NCBI GenBank assembly: GCA_029946105.1
Contig: JAQSDW010000240.1
Location: 22,350 to 86,349, forward strand
Reading direction: 5' to 3'
DNA length: 64,000 nt
DNA from: Reyranella sp.
GTDB taxonomy: Bacteria; Pseudomonadota; Alphaproteobacteria; Reyranellales; Reyranellaceae
Shown: positions 55,793-64,000 of the stretch, piece by piece
How the letters are laid out: every line of letters starts with the position of its first letter
Position numbering within the stretch: position 1 is the first letter of the stretch
The notes under the pieces: model-generated
Databases searched by the model: none
The model's input: only the letters and a program-made list of their open reading frames with translations
What the model was told of the DNA's origin: nothing
Translations under genes and position numbers: made by a program

Positions 55793-56551
55793 CTACTTCG
55801 CCAGATACTTGCCAAAGAAGGCGAACACCTTGCTCCAGCCGTCCATTGCCTGCTCGGGCCGGTAGAGCGGCCGATGCCAGTAGAAGAAGCCGTGGCCGGC
55901 GCCATCGTAGCGGTGGAACTCGTGCGCCTTGCCGTGCTTCTTGAGCTCGGCCTCGTGCTGGTTCACCTGCTCGGGCGGCGGCGCGCGGTCTTCGTTGCCG
56001 AACAGGCCGAGCAGCGGGCAGGAGAGGTCCTTGGTCATTTCGATCGGCGCGACAGGCGTCTTGGCGTTGAGGTCCTCTTTGGGCATCACCACGCGGCCAC
56101 CCCACAGCTCGACGCAGGCGTCGACGTCCTTCTTCTGGCAGGCATAGATGAAGGCGTGCCGGCCGCCGGAGCAGGAGCCGAACAGGCCGACCTTGCCGTT
56201 GAGATTGGGTTGCGCACGCATCCACTTCACTGCGGCTTCGGTGTCGCCGACCATCTGGGCATCGGCAATGCCGCCGTCGGCACGCACCTTTGCGGCGACA
56301 TCATCCGGGTTGCCGTCGCTGCCGCCACCCTCGCGCTCATAGAGGTTGGCGCAGATCGCCATGTAGCCGTGATGCGCAAAGCGCCGCGTCGTCTCGATAT
56401 AGAGTTCACTCCAGCCCGGAAGGTGGTGGATCAGCACGACGCCGGGAAAGGGGCCCGGCCCGGACGGCCTGGCCACGTAGGCGGTGATCGGCGTTCCCTT
56501 GTCGCCTTTGATGGTCACGTTCTCGCAGGTCATACCTCGGTAGAATGACAT
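55793..56551 (-). CDS. Cytoplasmic dienelactone hydrolase family protein
   Basis: The ATG at 56551 has AGGAGGA about 8 bases upstream and gives 252 residues. VVLIHHLPGWSELYIET is the oxyanion region. KVGLFGSCSGGRHAFIYA has the nucleophile position as cysteine or serine: the motif reads G-S-C-S-G-G, so C is at the nucleophile site as in true dienelactone hydrolases. The histidine is in DGAGHGFFYW. Substrate unknown. The DUF6295 gene follows. Confidence 0.88.
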   Translation of the reverse strand: MSFYRGMTCENVTIKGDKGTPITAYVARPSGPGPFPGVVLIHHLPGWSELYIETTRRFAHHGYMAICANLYEREGGGSDGNPDDVAAKVRADGGIADAQMVGDTEAAVKWMRAQPNLNGKVGLFGSCSGGRHAFIYACQKKDVDACVELWGGRVVMPKEDLNAKTPVAPIEMTKDLSCPLLGLFGNEDRAPPPEQVNQHEAELKKHGKAHEFHRYDGAGHGFFYWHRPLYRPEQAMDGWSKVFAFFGKYLAK

Positions 56552-56675
56552 CGGTCTTCCTCCTCTGGGGGCGTCGATCCTGATCGTCCACCCCGATCGT
56601 CTGTGGCGGAGTATTCGACGATCGCATATCGGGCGCAACCAGAGGTCCTCTCCCGGACGTGGCCGGGATTGCCGC

Positions 56676-57524
56676 TCAGCCCTTGACCGAGCCGGCCGTC
56701 AGTCCGGCGACATAGTGTTCGACGAAGAACGAATAGATGATCGCCACGGGAATCGAGCCGAGCAGGGCTGCCGCCATCAACTGGCCCCAGTAGAACACGT
56801 CGCCCTTGACCAGCTCGGCGATGGCGCCGACCGGTACCGTGCGCACCTCTGTCTTGGTCAGGAAGATCAGCGCGTAGAGGAACTCGTTCTGCGCCAGGGT
56901 GAAGGCAAAAATCCCGGCGGAGATGAAGCCCGGGCCGCACAGCGGCAGAACGATCTTGACCAGGGTCTGTAGCCGGCTGGCGCCGTCGATCCGCGCGGCA
57001 TCCTCGAGCTCGATCGGCACGGTGCGGAAGTAGCCCATCAGCAGCCAGGCGCAGAACGGTATCAGCAGGGTCGGGTAGGTCAGCATCACCGAGGTCAGCG
57101 TGTCGCCGAGGCCGAGCCGGTTGATCAGGTCGGCCAGCGGCACGAACAGCAGCGGCTGCGGCACCAGATAGGTGGCGGCAATGGCAAAGGAAACCATGGT
57201 TGCGCCGGCGAAGCGCATGCGCGCCAGCGGATAGGCCAGCATGGCGCCGAACACCAGCGAGATCGCCGTCGACACTGTCGCCACCAGGAAGGTGTTCCAG
57301 GTCCACTCCAGGAAGCTGGTTTCGGTGAGCAGATCGACATAGTGCTTCAGCGTCGGGTTATGCACGATCAGCGGCATAACCTTGCGGTTGTAGAGTTCCT
57401 GGTTCGATTTCAGCGAGGTGATCGCCATCCAGTAGAACGGGAACAGCGCGAACACCAACGAGACGCCGAGCGGCAGCCACAGCATCAGCAGGCGTGTCTT
57501 CCAGTTGCGGCGATCGACCGTCAT
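56676..57524 (-). CDS. Sugar ABC transporter permease, MalG-type
   Basis: This 282-residue inner membrane protein has six hydrophobic segments and the EAA loop ELEDAARIDGASRLQTLVKI, where the ATPase would dock. The start overlaps the stop of the second permease gene by 4 bases. It should pair with the MalF-type permease and the Tat-exported binding protein; no ATPase gene lies between or after. Confidence 0.92.
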   Translation of the reverse strand: MTVDRRNWKTRLLMLWLPLGVSLVFALFPFYWMAITSLKSNQELYNRKVMPLIVHNPTLKHYVDLLTETSFLEWTWNTFLVATVSTAISLVFGAMLAYPLARMRFAGATMVSFAIAATYLVPQPLLFVPLADLINRLGLGDTLTSVMLTYPTLLIPFCAWLLMGYFRTVPIELEDAARIDGASRLQTLVKIVLPLCGPGFISAGIFAFTLAQNEFLYALIFLTKTEVRTVPVGAIAELVKGDVFYWGQLMAAALLGSIPVAIIYSFFVEHYVAGLTAGSVKG

Positions 57525-58450
57525 GATTTCCCCGAACGCAAGTAGATCGCCATGGCGAGGATGATCAGCGCCAGCGGCGGCACCATGGAAAGCGCGATCG
57601 ATGCGCCCTGGCCGAACTGGCCGGCGCCCATGGCTATGTCGAAGGCATAGGTGGCGAAGACATGGGTGGCGTTGGCCGGCCCGCCGCGCGTCAGCACGTA
57701 GATCAGCTGGAAGTCGGCGAAGGTGAAGATCACCGAGAACATGGTGACGATGAAGATGACCGGCTTGAGCAGCGGCAGGGTGACGTAGCGGAAGCGGGTC
57801 CAGCGGCCGGCGCCATCTATGGTCGCGGCCTCGTAGAGCTCGGGCGAGATGGTCTGCAGGCCGGCCAGCAGGGTGATGGCGTAGAACGGCAAGCCGCGCC
57901 AGGTGTTGACCATGATCAGCGAGAACATCGCCAGGTGCGGGTTGCCGAGCCAGCTCGGCCCGGGATCGGCGATGTCGGCCACCTTCAGCGCCCAGTTGAT
58001 CACGCTGAAGGCGGGGTCGAGAATCCACTGCCAGGCGATGGTCGACAGCACGGTCGGCACGATGAACGGCAGCAGCAGCAGCGCGCGCGTCAGGTTCTTG
58101 AAGCGAAAATCCTGGTTCATCACCAGGGCGAGCCCGAGGCCCCCCACCATCTTCAAAATCGTTGCTGCGATGGTGTAGACGAAGGTGTTGAGCACCACCT
58201 GCCGGAAGACCGGGTTGTGCCAATCGTTGATGAAGTTATCGAGGCCAATGAACACGCCCGGCTTCGCCACCGGCCTGTCCAGCAGGCTGAGCCAGATGCC
58301 GTAGAAGAACGGGTAGCCCACCATCAACACCAGGAAGGCGATCGGCAGTGCTACCATCAGCCAGCTGAACACGCCTTCGCGCTCCAGCCAGCGTCCCAAC
58401 GAGAAGGCGGGTCGCCGGCGCACCTCCGCCGGCGCTAGCACTGCCGTCAT
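57521..58450 (-). CDS. Sugar ABC transporter permease, MalF-type
   Basis: The 309 residues include six membrane segments and the EAA loop ELYEAATIDGAGRWTRFRYV. A ~25-residue charged N-terminus precedes the first helix. It is 4 bases downstream of the binding-protein gene and overlaps the MalG-type gene, so the three genes form one unit. Confidence 0.92.
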   Translation of the reverse strand: MTAVLAPAEVRRRPAFSLGRWLEREGVFSWLMVALPIAFLVLMVGYPFFYGIWLSLLDRPVAKPGVFIGLDNFINDWHNPVFRQVVLNTFVYTIAATILKMVGGLGLALVMNQDFRFKNLTRALLLLPFIVPTVLSTIAWQWILDPAFSVINWALKVADIADPGPSWLGNPHLAMFSLIMVNTWRGLPFYAITLLAGLQTISPELYEAATIDGAGRWTRFRYVTLPLLKPVIFIVTMFSVIFTFADFQLIYVLTRGGPANATHVFATYAFDIAMGAGQFGQGASIALSMVPPLALIILAMAIYLRSGKS

Positions 58451-58454
58451 CCGC

Positions 58455-59744
58455 TTACGCCTGCTTGTAGATCTGCTTCAGCTGGCCCTGGGCGTCGGCG
58501 ATAACCTCCTTGGTCGATTTGCCGGCGCAGGCTTTGGCGAACATGTCGATGACGATGAACTTCGCGATGGTCTCCGACTGGGCCCGGCTGAGCGGCGCCG
58601 GCCAGCCCGGCAGATGCGCGGTCTTGAGCGCATCGCGGTAGGGCAGGTTGCGCGGTTCGACCTTCCACATCGGCGCGTCGTCATAGGCATGCAGGAACGG
58701 CTGGTAGTAGGTGACCGCCACATCGTACCAGGCGCCAGCCTGCGGTGGCGCCATCAGCCAGCGCAGGAAGTCCTTGGCAGCCTTCGGGTCCTTGGTGTGC
58801 GTGAAGATCGAATGGCACAGCGGGTTCAGCATGTGGAAGCGACCCTTCGGTCCCTTCGGATTCTCCGACTGGTCGATCACCTTGGCCATTTCCGGAAAGT
58901 CCTTCTTGGCGGACCACAGGATCGACTCGGCATTGTTGGTGCAGGAGATCTGCTCCGACAAGAACGCCTTGTTGTTGTTGATGTCGGTCCAGCCCAGGCA
59001 GTCCTCGAGCATGGTCTCCTTGTAGAGTCGGCGGCAGTAGTCGATCGCCCGCGCGGTCTCGTCGGAATCGATCACGATGGTCTTGCCGTCGGCCTCGACC
59101 TCGCGGCCGCCGTAGGACCACAGCAGCGGATAGAGCCAGCCGTGATTGTCGCCGAAGCCATGGCCCAGCTCGAAGCCGAACGGGTGGCCGGCCTTCTTCA
59201 GCTTGATGCCGGCTTCCAAGAGCTCGTCCCAGGTATCCGGGAACTTGTCGTAGCCGGCCTGCTTGAACCAGTCGGTGCGCCAGTTCATCAGCTGGCCGAT
59301 GTTGCCGAACGGGATCGCCTTCCACTTGCCGTTGACGACCACCGATTCCTGCGCCGATTCGTACCAGCCGCCGGACTCCTTGCCGATCTCGGCTGCGATG
59401 TCGCTCACGTCGACGAACTTGTCGTCGAACAGGAAGGCCCAATTGAAGCCGATCGCGGTCATATCAGGGCCGCTGGAATTCTCCGCCGTGGTGGTGACGC
59501 GGGTCTGCAGGCTGCCGACGCTGACCACATCGTAGTTCACCTTGATGCCGGTCAATTTCTCGTAGGCGGCCGCCAGCTTGTTCTTGAAGAAGGCGTCGTA
59601 GGGCGGCACGAACGAACTCTCGTGCATCATCGTCAGGCTTTTCGGCTGGGCCTGCACGATGGCGGGGCTGAGCAGGGCGCCGGCGGTGCCGAGCGCGGTA
59701 CGCTGAAGGAATACGCGACGCGACTGACGGGAAGAAACGCGCAT
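58455..59744 (-). CDS. Sugar ABC transporter substrate-binding protein with Tat signal
   Basis: This 429-residue protein begins with a twin-arginine signal (QSRRVFLQRTALGTAGALLS), unusual for this family, which mostly uses Sec. The core is that of family 1 binding proteins: MMHESSFVPPYDAFFKNKLA, IGQLMNWRTDWFKQAGY and PDTWDELLEAG. Tat export implies folding in the cytoplasm. It starts the unit; the next genes are the two permeases. The ligand is unknown; a sugar or polyol is likely. Confidence 0.9.
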   Translation of the reverse strand: MRVSSRQSRRVFLQRTALGTAGALLSPAIVQAQPKSLTMMHESSFVPPYDAFFKNKLAAAYEKLTGIKVNYDVVSVGSLQTRVTTTAENSSGPDMTAIGFNWAFLFDDKFVDVSDIAAEIGKESGGWYESAQESVVVNGKWKAIPFGNIGQLMNWRTDWFKQAGYDKFPDTWDELLEAGIKLKKAGHPFGFELGHGFGDNHGWLYPLLWSYGGREVEADGKTIVIDSDETARAIDYCRRLYKETMLEDCLGWTDINNNKAFLSEQISCTNNAESILWSAKKDFPEMAKVIDQSENPKGPKGRFHMLNPLCHSIFTHTKDPKAAKDFLRWLMAPPQAGAWYDVAVTYYQPFLHAYDDAPMWKVEPRNLPYRDALKTAHLPGWPAPLSRAQSETIAKFIVIDMFAKACAGKSTKEVIADAQGQLKQIYKQA

Positions 59745-59871
59745 AACAACGCCTCCCTATGTGCTTGTCGACGGCGAAGCATAGCCGAGGCCGAGGGCGC
59801 CTGCCACCCTCGATGGCGCACGCATCCGCCGGAAATCCACATCGCCCGCATCTACAGCACGCTTGCCTCGA

Positions 59872-60555
59872 TCAAAGCCGGCTGGCCCTCTCGATGCCGG
59901 CGCGGTACGCCGACAGGGATTTGTCGTAGCCCGCGGAGAGCACCGCTGACTTGATGGCTGGCGATGCCTTGTCGGGATTGCCAGAATCGAAGGGCGGCGC
60001 CGGGTCGTATTCGATGCCGAGCTGTATTTTCCGGGCAGCTGTCTCGCCGGCGATTTCGGCGGCAACCGTGAAGGCAAAGTCGATGCCCGAGCTGACACCG
60101 GCCGCGGTGATCACGTTGCCGTCCTGGACGACCCGGGCCTTCTCGTGCGAGGCGCCGACGAGAGGCAGCAGGTCGGTGAAAGCCCAGTGCGTCGTGGCCC
60201 GTCGGCCCTTGAGCAATCCGGCGACCCCCAGGATGATCCCGCCGGTGCATACCGAGGTGACATACTTCGCCGTGTGCGCCTGGCGGCGGACGAACTCGAT
60301 GGTCTCGTGATCGCAGAACGCATCGACCACGCCCAGGTTTCCGCCGGGAACGCAGAGCAGGTCGAGGGGCGGACAGTTCGCAAAGCTGTGCGTGGGCACG
60401 AGGCCGACGCCGCAATCGCTCGATACGGGCGCCGCCGATTTCGCCGCGATGTGCGTCGCTGATTGAGGAAGGCGTGAGAGCACCTGCAGCGGCCCGGTAA
60501 AGTCGAGAAGCGTCAGACCGGGGAAGATGACGAAGCCGATATTGAAGAGCGGCAT
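59872..60555 (-). CDS. DJ-1/PfpI family protein, isonitrile-hydratase-like
   Basis: This 227-residue protein has the nucleophile-elbow cysteine C103 in YVTSVCTGGIILG and the acid D18 in LTLLDFTGPLQVL. The arrangement matches isonitrile hydratase (InhA) and the amidase domain of GlxA-type regulators, but without a DNA-binding domain. The catalytic function here is not shown. It is 127 bases from the ABC unit. Confidence 0.85.
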   Translation of the reverse strand: MPLFNIGFVIFPGLTLLDFTGPLQVLSRLPQSATHIAAKSAAPVSSDCGVGLVPTHSFANCPPLDLLCVPGGNLGVVDAFCDHETIEFVRRQAHTAKYVTSVCTGGIILGVAGLLKGRRATTHWAFTDLLPLVGASHEKARVVQDGNVITAAGVSSGIDFAFTVAAEIAGETAARKIQLGIEYDPAPPFDSGNPDKASPAIKSAVLSAGYDKSLSAYRAGIERASRL

Positions 60556-60661
60556 TTCTGTCGTCCTTTCGAGGCAGGCAGAAGGGTTGATTTCGGGTCA
60601 GTTCGGGCCGACGCACGACGACCCAAGCGAGATCGGCGTGAAGTCGTTGTGGCGGCAAGCC

Positions 60662-61456
60662 TTACTGCTCGACCCGGTAAAGGCGCCACCGCTTCGGCAC
60701 GCCTTTGAGTTGGTGAACGCCGCGATCCTTGAATCGGATATCGGACTGCGACATCAGATCCTTGACCGCGCTCGATACCAGGACTTCGCCTGCGCGCGCT
60801 TTCGCGGCGACTCGCGCGCCGATGTGAAGTGCGAGACCGAACACCTCGGGCCCGCTCACCTTGTATTCGCCTGCGTGGAGCCCCACCCGGATCTCCAATC
60901 CCAGCGTGCGCACCGCCTCGCGGATGGCGGTTGCGCACTGGACCGCTGCCGCCGGCACGTCGAATGTCGCGAGCAGTCCGTCGCCTGTCGTCACGACTTC
61001 CTTCCCGCGCAAGGTCTTCAGTTCCTTGCGGACGGCGGCGTAGTAGTGATTCATCACTCCTGCCCAACGCGCATCGCCGAGCCGCACGACCTTTTCCGTG
61101 GACCGGACGATATCGACGATCAGGATCGTGGCGAGCGCCTGCTCGAGTTCGGCGCCCCGATTGGCAGGCCGGCGCCGGATCGCGATACTTGAAGCCAGCG
61201 GTTCATAGCTATGGCTGCGTCGCCGGGCGACTGCGTTTCTTACATAGTCTTTGGCAGGCTCGACCTTGCCGCAGCGAATTGCTTTCTCACGCGGCGGAAC
61301 CGTCCAGTAAACCTTTCGGCCATCTCCCACGCCATGGACCTCGACCGCACCCCACTTCAGGAGAACCGTCGAGCCTACCCGGCGAATCCACCATGCCTTC
61401 GACGTGTATCCGGACACGTTCGATCGATGGACTCCAATGCGAAGGAACTTGGGCAT
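60662..61456 (-). CDS. Divergent nucleotide cyclase-domain protein with N-terminal tryptophan-rich domain
   Basis: ATG 61456 gives 264 residues; ATG 61510 or a GTG at 61552 are possible. Residues 1-85 are a basic domain with WWIRRVGSTVLLKWGAVEVH and GVGDGRKVYWTVPP that somewhat resembles a WGR domain. The cyclase domain (about 108-235) has the metal aspartates D115 (LIVDIVRST) and D159 (TTGDGLLATF). However, the substrate lysine position three before the GDG is V155, and the Asn of the NxxxR motif is H211 (HIGARV). Such changes occur in inactive or altered cyclases. GC is lower at its 5' end (29 of 60 in one stretch). Confidence 0.7.
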   Translation of the reverse strand: MPKFLRIGVHRSNVSGYTSKAWWIRRVGSTVLLKWGAVEVHGVGDGRKVYWTVPPREKAIRCGKVEPAKDYVRNAVARRRSHSYEPLASSIAIRRRPANRGAELEQALATILIVDIVRSTEKVVRLGDARWAGVMNHYYAAVRKELKTLRGKEVVTTGDGLLATFDVPAAAVQCATAIREAVRTLGLEIRVGLHAGEYKVSGPEVFGLALHIGARVAAKARAGEVLVSSAVKDLMSQSDIRFKDRGVHQLKGVPKRWRLYRVEQ

Positions 61457-61553
61457 GTGCGTGTACGCGACTATTCCGTATGACCCCGAGGATAGAATGT
61501 GATCGTGCATTCCTGCCTTGGCAACAATGTTCCAAATGCCCCCAACCAGCACG

Positions 61554-62516
61554 CTAATTCAGCAGCCCGAGACTCCGGAAGCTCGCATGGCCCTTGCGGC
61601 CGATCACCAGGTGATCGTGGATCGAAATGCCCAGCGCTCCAGCCGCCACCTTGATCTCACGGGTCATCTCGATGTCGTCGCGCGACGGCTTGGGATCGCC
61701 ACTCGGATGGTTGTGCACCAGGATCAGCGCCGCGGCATTGAGCGCCAGCGCCCGCTTCACCACCTCGCGCGGATAGACCGGCGTGTGGTCGATGGTGCCG
61801 CGCTGCTGCACCTCGTCGGCGATCAGCACGTTCTTGCGGTCGAGGAACAGAATGCGGAACTGCTCGGTCTTCTCGTGCGCCAGTGCTGCATGGCAATAGT
61901 CGATGAGCTGCTGCCAGTTGGTCAGTACCGGCATGTCCTTGACCTTGCGCTCGACCAGCCGCCGTCCCGCCTCGCGCATCGCCTTGAAATGCACCAGCGT
62001 GCGCTGGTCGATCTCGAACTCGCGCAACTGCGCCGGCTCGGCGGCAAAGACGTCGCCCAGCGTGCCGAAGCGTTCGAGCAGCGCCTTGGCCAGTGGCTTG
62101 GTGTCGACGCGCTCGATCGAATAGAACAGCAGCAGTTCGAGCAGCTCGTAGTCGGCCAGCGCTTCAGCGCCCGCCTTCAGCACGCGCTTGCGCACCCGGC
62201 CACGGTGGCCGAAGTAATGTGGCCGGGGCGCTTCCGGTTCATTGCTGTTGTGACCTGGGAGGGCAGGGGCTGTCGCCAGGGCTGCGGCGAGTTTGGCGGT
62301 CGGGTCCTCGCCGGCGAAGTCCCAGCATTGATCCAGTCTGTTCCAGCTCCCGCCCGCCTCGCGCAGCAGGGCGCGATGGGGCAGCGTGTTGCCGCTCACG
62401 CGCCACAGCTGGTCGGCGGCCTGCAGGCGAAGGCCGGCCGCCAGCAGCGCCACAAGCGCCTCGTCGTCGTGGTTCGCCGGTCCCGGATCGGGAGTCGCCT
62501 GTTTCGCCTTCCCCAT
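61554..62516 (-). CDS. radC: RadC-family JAMM protein with extra N-terminal region
   Basis: The 320 residues contain a helix-hairpin-helix region (about 100-165) and the JAMM metalloprotease-like motif VHNHPSGDPKPSRDD: H268, H270, S278 and D281. RadC proteins are about 225 residues; here about 95 residues precede the usual start at YFGHRGRVRKRVL. This extension has HRALLREAGGSWNRLDQCWDF, a G-G-x-W-N...W-x-F pattern like that of DUF5710-type modules. The biological role of RadC is uncertain; it has been linked to DNA repair and to mobile elements. Confidence 0.85.
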   Translation of the reverse strand: MGKAKQATPDPGPANHDDEALVALLAAGLRLQAADQLWRVSGNTLPHRALLREAGGSWNRLDQCWDFAGEDPTAKLAAALATAPALPGHNSNEPEAPRPHYFGHRGRVRKRVLKAGAEALADYELLELLLFYSIERVDTKPLAKALLERFGTLGDVFAAEPAQLREFEIDQRTLVHFKAMREAGRRLVERKVKDMPVLTNWQQLIDYCHAALAHEKTEQFRILFLDRKNVLIADEVQQRGTIDHTPVYPREVVKRALALNAAALILVHNHPSGDPKPSRDDIEMTREIKVAAGALGISIHDHLVIGRKGHASFRSLGLLN

Positions 62517-62566
62517 GGGGCAACGATCCGATGCAACCGCGGCGAAAAGTTGGCTATGGTGAGGCG

Positions 62567-63961
62567 ATGTTCGCCGAAATCGACGCCGCCTGTGCAGGCT
62601 TTGCCGAGCAGGAAAAGATCCCGGGCCTGGCCGCCGGCATCGTCCAGGACGGCGGGCTCATCCATGCCACGACCGTGGGCCTGGCCGATATAGAGGCATC
62701 GCGCCCGGTCGCGGCCGACACCGCTTTCCGCATCGCCTCGATGACCAAGAACATGACGGCGCTCGGCGTGCTGGCCCTGCGCGATGCGGGCAAGCTTGCG
62801 CTCGATGCGCCGCTCTCTCACTACGTGCCGCAATTCGCGGCGGTGGCGTCCGCCACGCGCGACAGCCCGCCGGTCAGCCTGCGCCACCTGCTGACGCACG
62901 TCGCGGGTTTCGTCACCGACGATCCGTGGGGCGATCGCGTGCTCGGCATGACGCCGGCCGAGCTCGATGCGCTGATGGCCTCGGGAACGCTGTTCGCCCG
63001 CCCGCCGGGCCTCGCCTTCGAATACAGCAACCTGGGCTTCGCGCTGCTGGGCCGCGTGCTGACCAACGTGAGCGGCGAGCCCTACCAGGCCTTCATTCGT
63101 CGCACGATCCTCGAACCGCTCGGCATGACGCGCACGACCTTCGATGCGCTGGACGCCGCGCGCGGCAATTATGCCTTCGGCTATCGCCTCGACGCGGACC
63201 AGTGGTCGCGCGAACGCATAGAGCCCGACGGCGAGGTCGGTGCCATGGGCGGCCTGGCAACGACAGTGCCGGACTATGCGCGCTACGTGGCGTTCCTGCT
63301 GGGTGCCTGGCCGGCGCGCGACGATCCTGAATCGGGCCCGGTGCGCCGCTCGAGCGTGCGCGAGCTGGCACTTTGGCAGTCGCCGCCGTTTCCGCCCGAG
63401 ACGGTCGACGGCCAGCCGGTGGCACCCAGCGCCTACGGCTACGGCCTCGTCCATTCGGCCGACGCCAAGCTCGGCCGCCGCCTGCACCATTCCGGCGGCC
63501 TGCCGGGCTACGGCTCGCACGTGCTGATGCTGCCCGACCGTGGCTGGGGCGTCTTCGCCTTCGCCAACCGCACCTATGCCCGGATGTCGCGCCTCACGCT
63601 GCGCATCGCCGAACTGCTTCACGACGCGGCGCCCCCGCTCGACGTCGCGCCGCCGTCGACGGCACTCGCGCGCGGGGTCGAGGCCGTGGTTGCCGCCTAT
63701 GCCGCCGGCCGTATCGAGACGGCAGCAAAAGTCTTCGCGGTGAATTTCCTGCTCGACATGCCGGCCCGCCTGCGCGACGCCGAACTCGCGTCCCTGAAGC
63801 AACGTCTGGGCGAGGGCCGGCTCGAGAAGATCGAGCCCCTCCATGCGCTCGGCGGCCGCTTCACGCTGGCCTGCGAGCGCGGTCGCCTCAAGGCGACGAT
63901 CATTCTGTCTCCCGACGCAGAGCCCGGGATCCAGAATCTCACCTTCGCAGTCGAAGAGTAG
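62567..63961 (+). CDS. Class C beta-lactamase-like serine hydrolase
   Basis: The ATG at 62567, with GAGG upstream, gives 464 residues; ATG 62531 would add 12. The penicillin-binding-like motifs are present: S58-M-T-K61, Y153-S-N155 and HHSGGLPGYGS in the place of KTG. There is no signal peptide, so it should be cytoplasmic and is more likely an esterase or peptidase than a drug-resistance enzyme. A ~110-residue C-terminal domain follows the catalytic part. A terminator lies 13 bases after the stop. Confidence 0.9.
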   Translation: MFAEIDAACAGFAEQEKIPGLAAGIVQDGGLIHATTVGLADIEASRPVAADTAFRIASMTKNMTALGVLALRDAGKLALDAPLSHYVPQFAAVASATRDSPPVSLRHLLTHVAGFVTDDPWGDRVLGMTPAELDALMASGTLFARPPGLAFEYSNLGFALLGRVLTNVSGEPYQAFIRRTILEPLGMTRTTFDALDAARGNYAFGYRLDADQWSRERIEPDGEVGAMGGLATTVPDYARYVAFLLGAWPARDDPESGPVRRSSVRELALWQSPPFPPETVDGQPVAPSAYGYGLVHSADAKLGRRLHHSGGLPGYGSHVLMLPDRGWGVFAFANRTYARMSRLTLRIAELLHDAAPPLDVAPPSTALARGVEAVVAAYAAGRIETAAKVFAVNFLLDMPARLRDAELASLKQRLGEGRLEKIEPLHALGGRFTLACERGRLKATIILSPDAEPGIQNLTFAVEE

Positions 63962-63973
63962 GTTCAAGGGAGC

Positions 63974-64000
63974 GCGCCACTCCAGTGGCGCATCTTTCTG
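63974..64000 (+). terminator. Rho-independent-like terminator after the serine hydrolase gene
   Basis: GCGCCACT-CC-AGTGGCGC (63974-63991) is a perfect 8-bp stem followed by ATCTTTCTG. The T-run is interrupted and the window ends here, so strength is uncertain. Confidence 0.65.

Noticed and set aside
62567..63961. Beta-lactamase resistance gene
   Set aside because: The protein has the SxxK and YxN motifs of the fold but no signal peptide and an extra C-terminal domain, so a periplasmic antibiotic-hydrolysing enzyme is not supported.

Overview
The window is GC-rich bacterial chromosome (about two thirds G+C in most genes) and reads as an alphaproteobacterium. The pointers are a purC-purS-purQ-purL-bolA-grxD purine cluster, the small zeta protein of alphaproteobacterial F1 ATPase (DUF1476), a MeaA-type ethylmalonyl-CoA mutase, short purS/purQ/purL subunits, and many solute-binding proteins without transport partners. 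A Rhodospirillales or Rhizobiales soil organism, for example Reyranella-like, would fit; the genus is an inference. Genes are tightly packed, and no tRNA, rRNA, IS element, prophage or CRISPR array was seen.

Region by region. 1-3.9 kb: start of an ethylmalonyl-CoA mutase gene (minus strand) with a CTGC-N3-GCAG palindrome upstream, then a DUF898 membrane protein, an M48 protease and an ATP-grasp enzyme in one plus-strand unit. 3.9-8.3 kb: a sulfatase, a small secreted protein and a TAXI binding protein, divergent from a LysR regulator. 8.3-10.9 kb: cytochrome c fusion, enolase-superfamily enzyme, zinc-ribbon membrane protein. 10.9-17.3 kb: citramalate synthase (isoleucine route), an EmrAB-like export pair, tRNA methyltransferase TrmJ, an OsmC protein, and rpsD behind a strongly folding leader and ahead of a clear terminator. 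17.4-27.2 kb: an RND efflux adaptor and pump, then an amidase, AtzH/HpxZ-like protein, amidohydrolase and two solute-binding proteins, which look like one catabolic unit. 27.2-31.5 kb: 2OG-Fe(II) oxygenase, HxlR regulator divergent from a flavodoxin-like quinone reductase, a second oligopeptide-type binding protein and an extradiol dioxygenase.

31.5-42.7 kb: a dense cluster of nested inverted repeats, then the purine cluster read leftwards from purC to grxD. The zeta gene and purB, which often sit beside this cluster in relatives, are about 4.5 kb away. Between them lie a diiron ferritin-like protein and a leftward operon of MaoC hydratase, Tat-exported carbonic-anhydrase-like protein, family 2 glycosyltransferase and methyltransferase. 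purB has clearly lower GC than its surroundings. 42.7-50.2 kb: HAD phosphatase, a secreted protein, FAH-family hydrolase, a duplicated EthD-like protein, TetR with an HSL-type esterase, a membrane adenylate cyclase, a glutathione transferase and a gamma-glutamylcyclotransferase. 50.2-56.6 kb: dienelactone hydrolases, a VOC protein, two transglutaminase-like proteins, and an ArsR-SRPBCC pair that overlaps by 91 bases. 56.7-59.7 kb: a sugar ABC transporter (two permeases and a Tat-exported binding protein) without an ATPase. 59.9-64 kb: DJ-1/PfpI protein, a divergent nucleotide cyclase, a RadC protein with an extra N-terminal region, and a class C beta-lactamase-like serine hydrolase that ends at a terminator.

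No complete new defence or mobile system was found. The strongest leads are the inverted-repeat cluster at 31.46-31.71 kb, the amidase/AtzH-like catabolic unit, the interrupted purine neighbourhood with its orphan diiron protein, the degenerate cyclase, the RadC extension and the folded rpsD leader.
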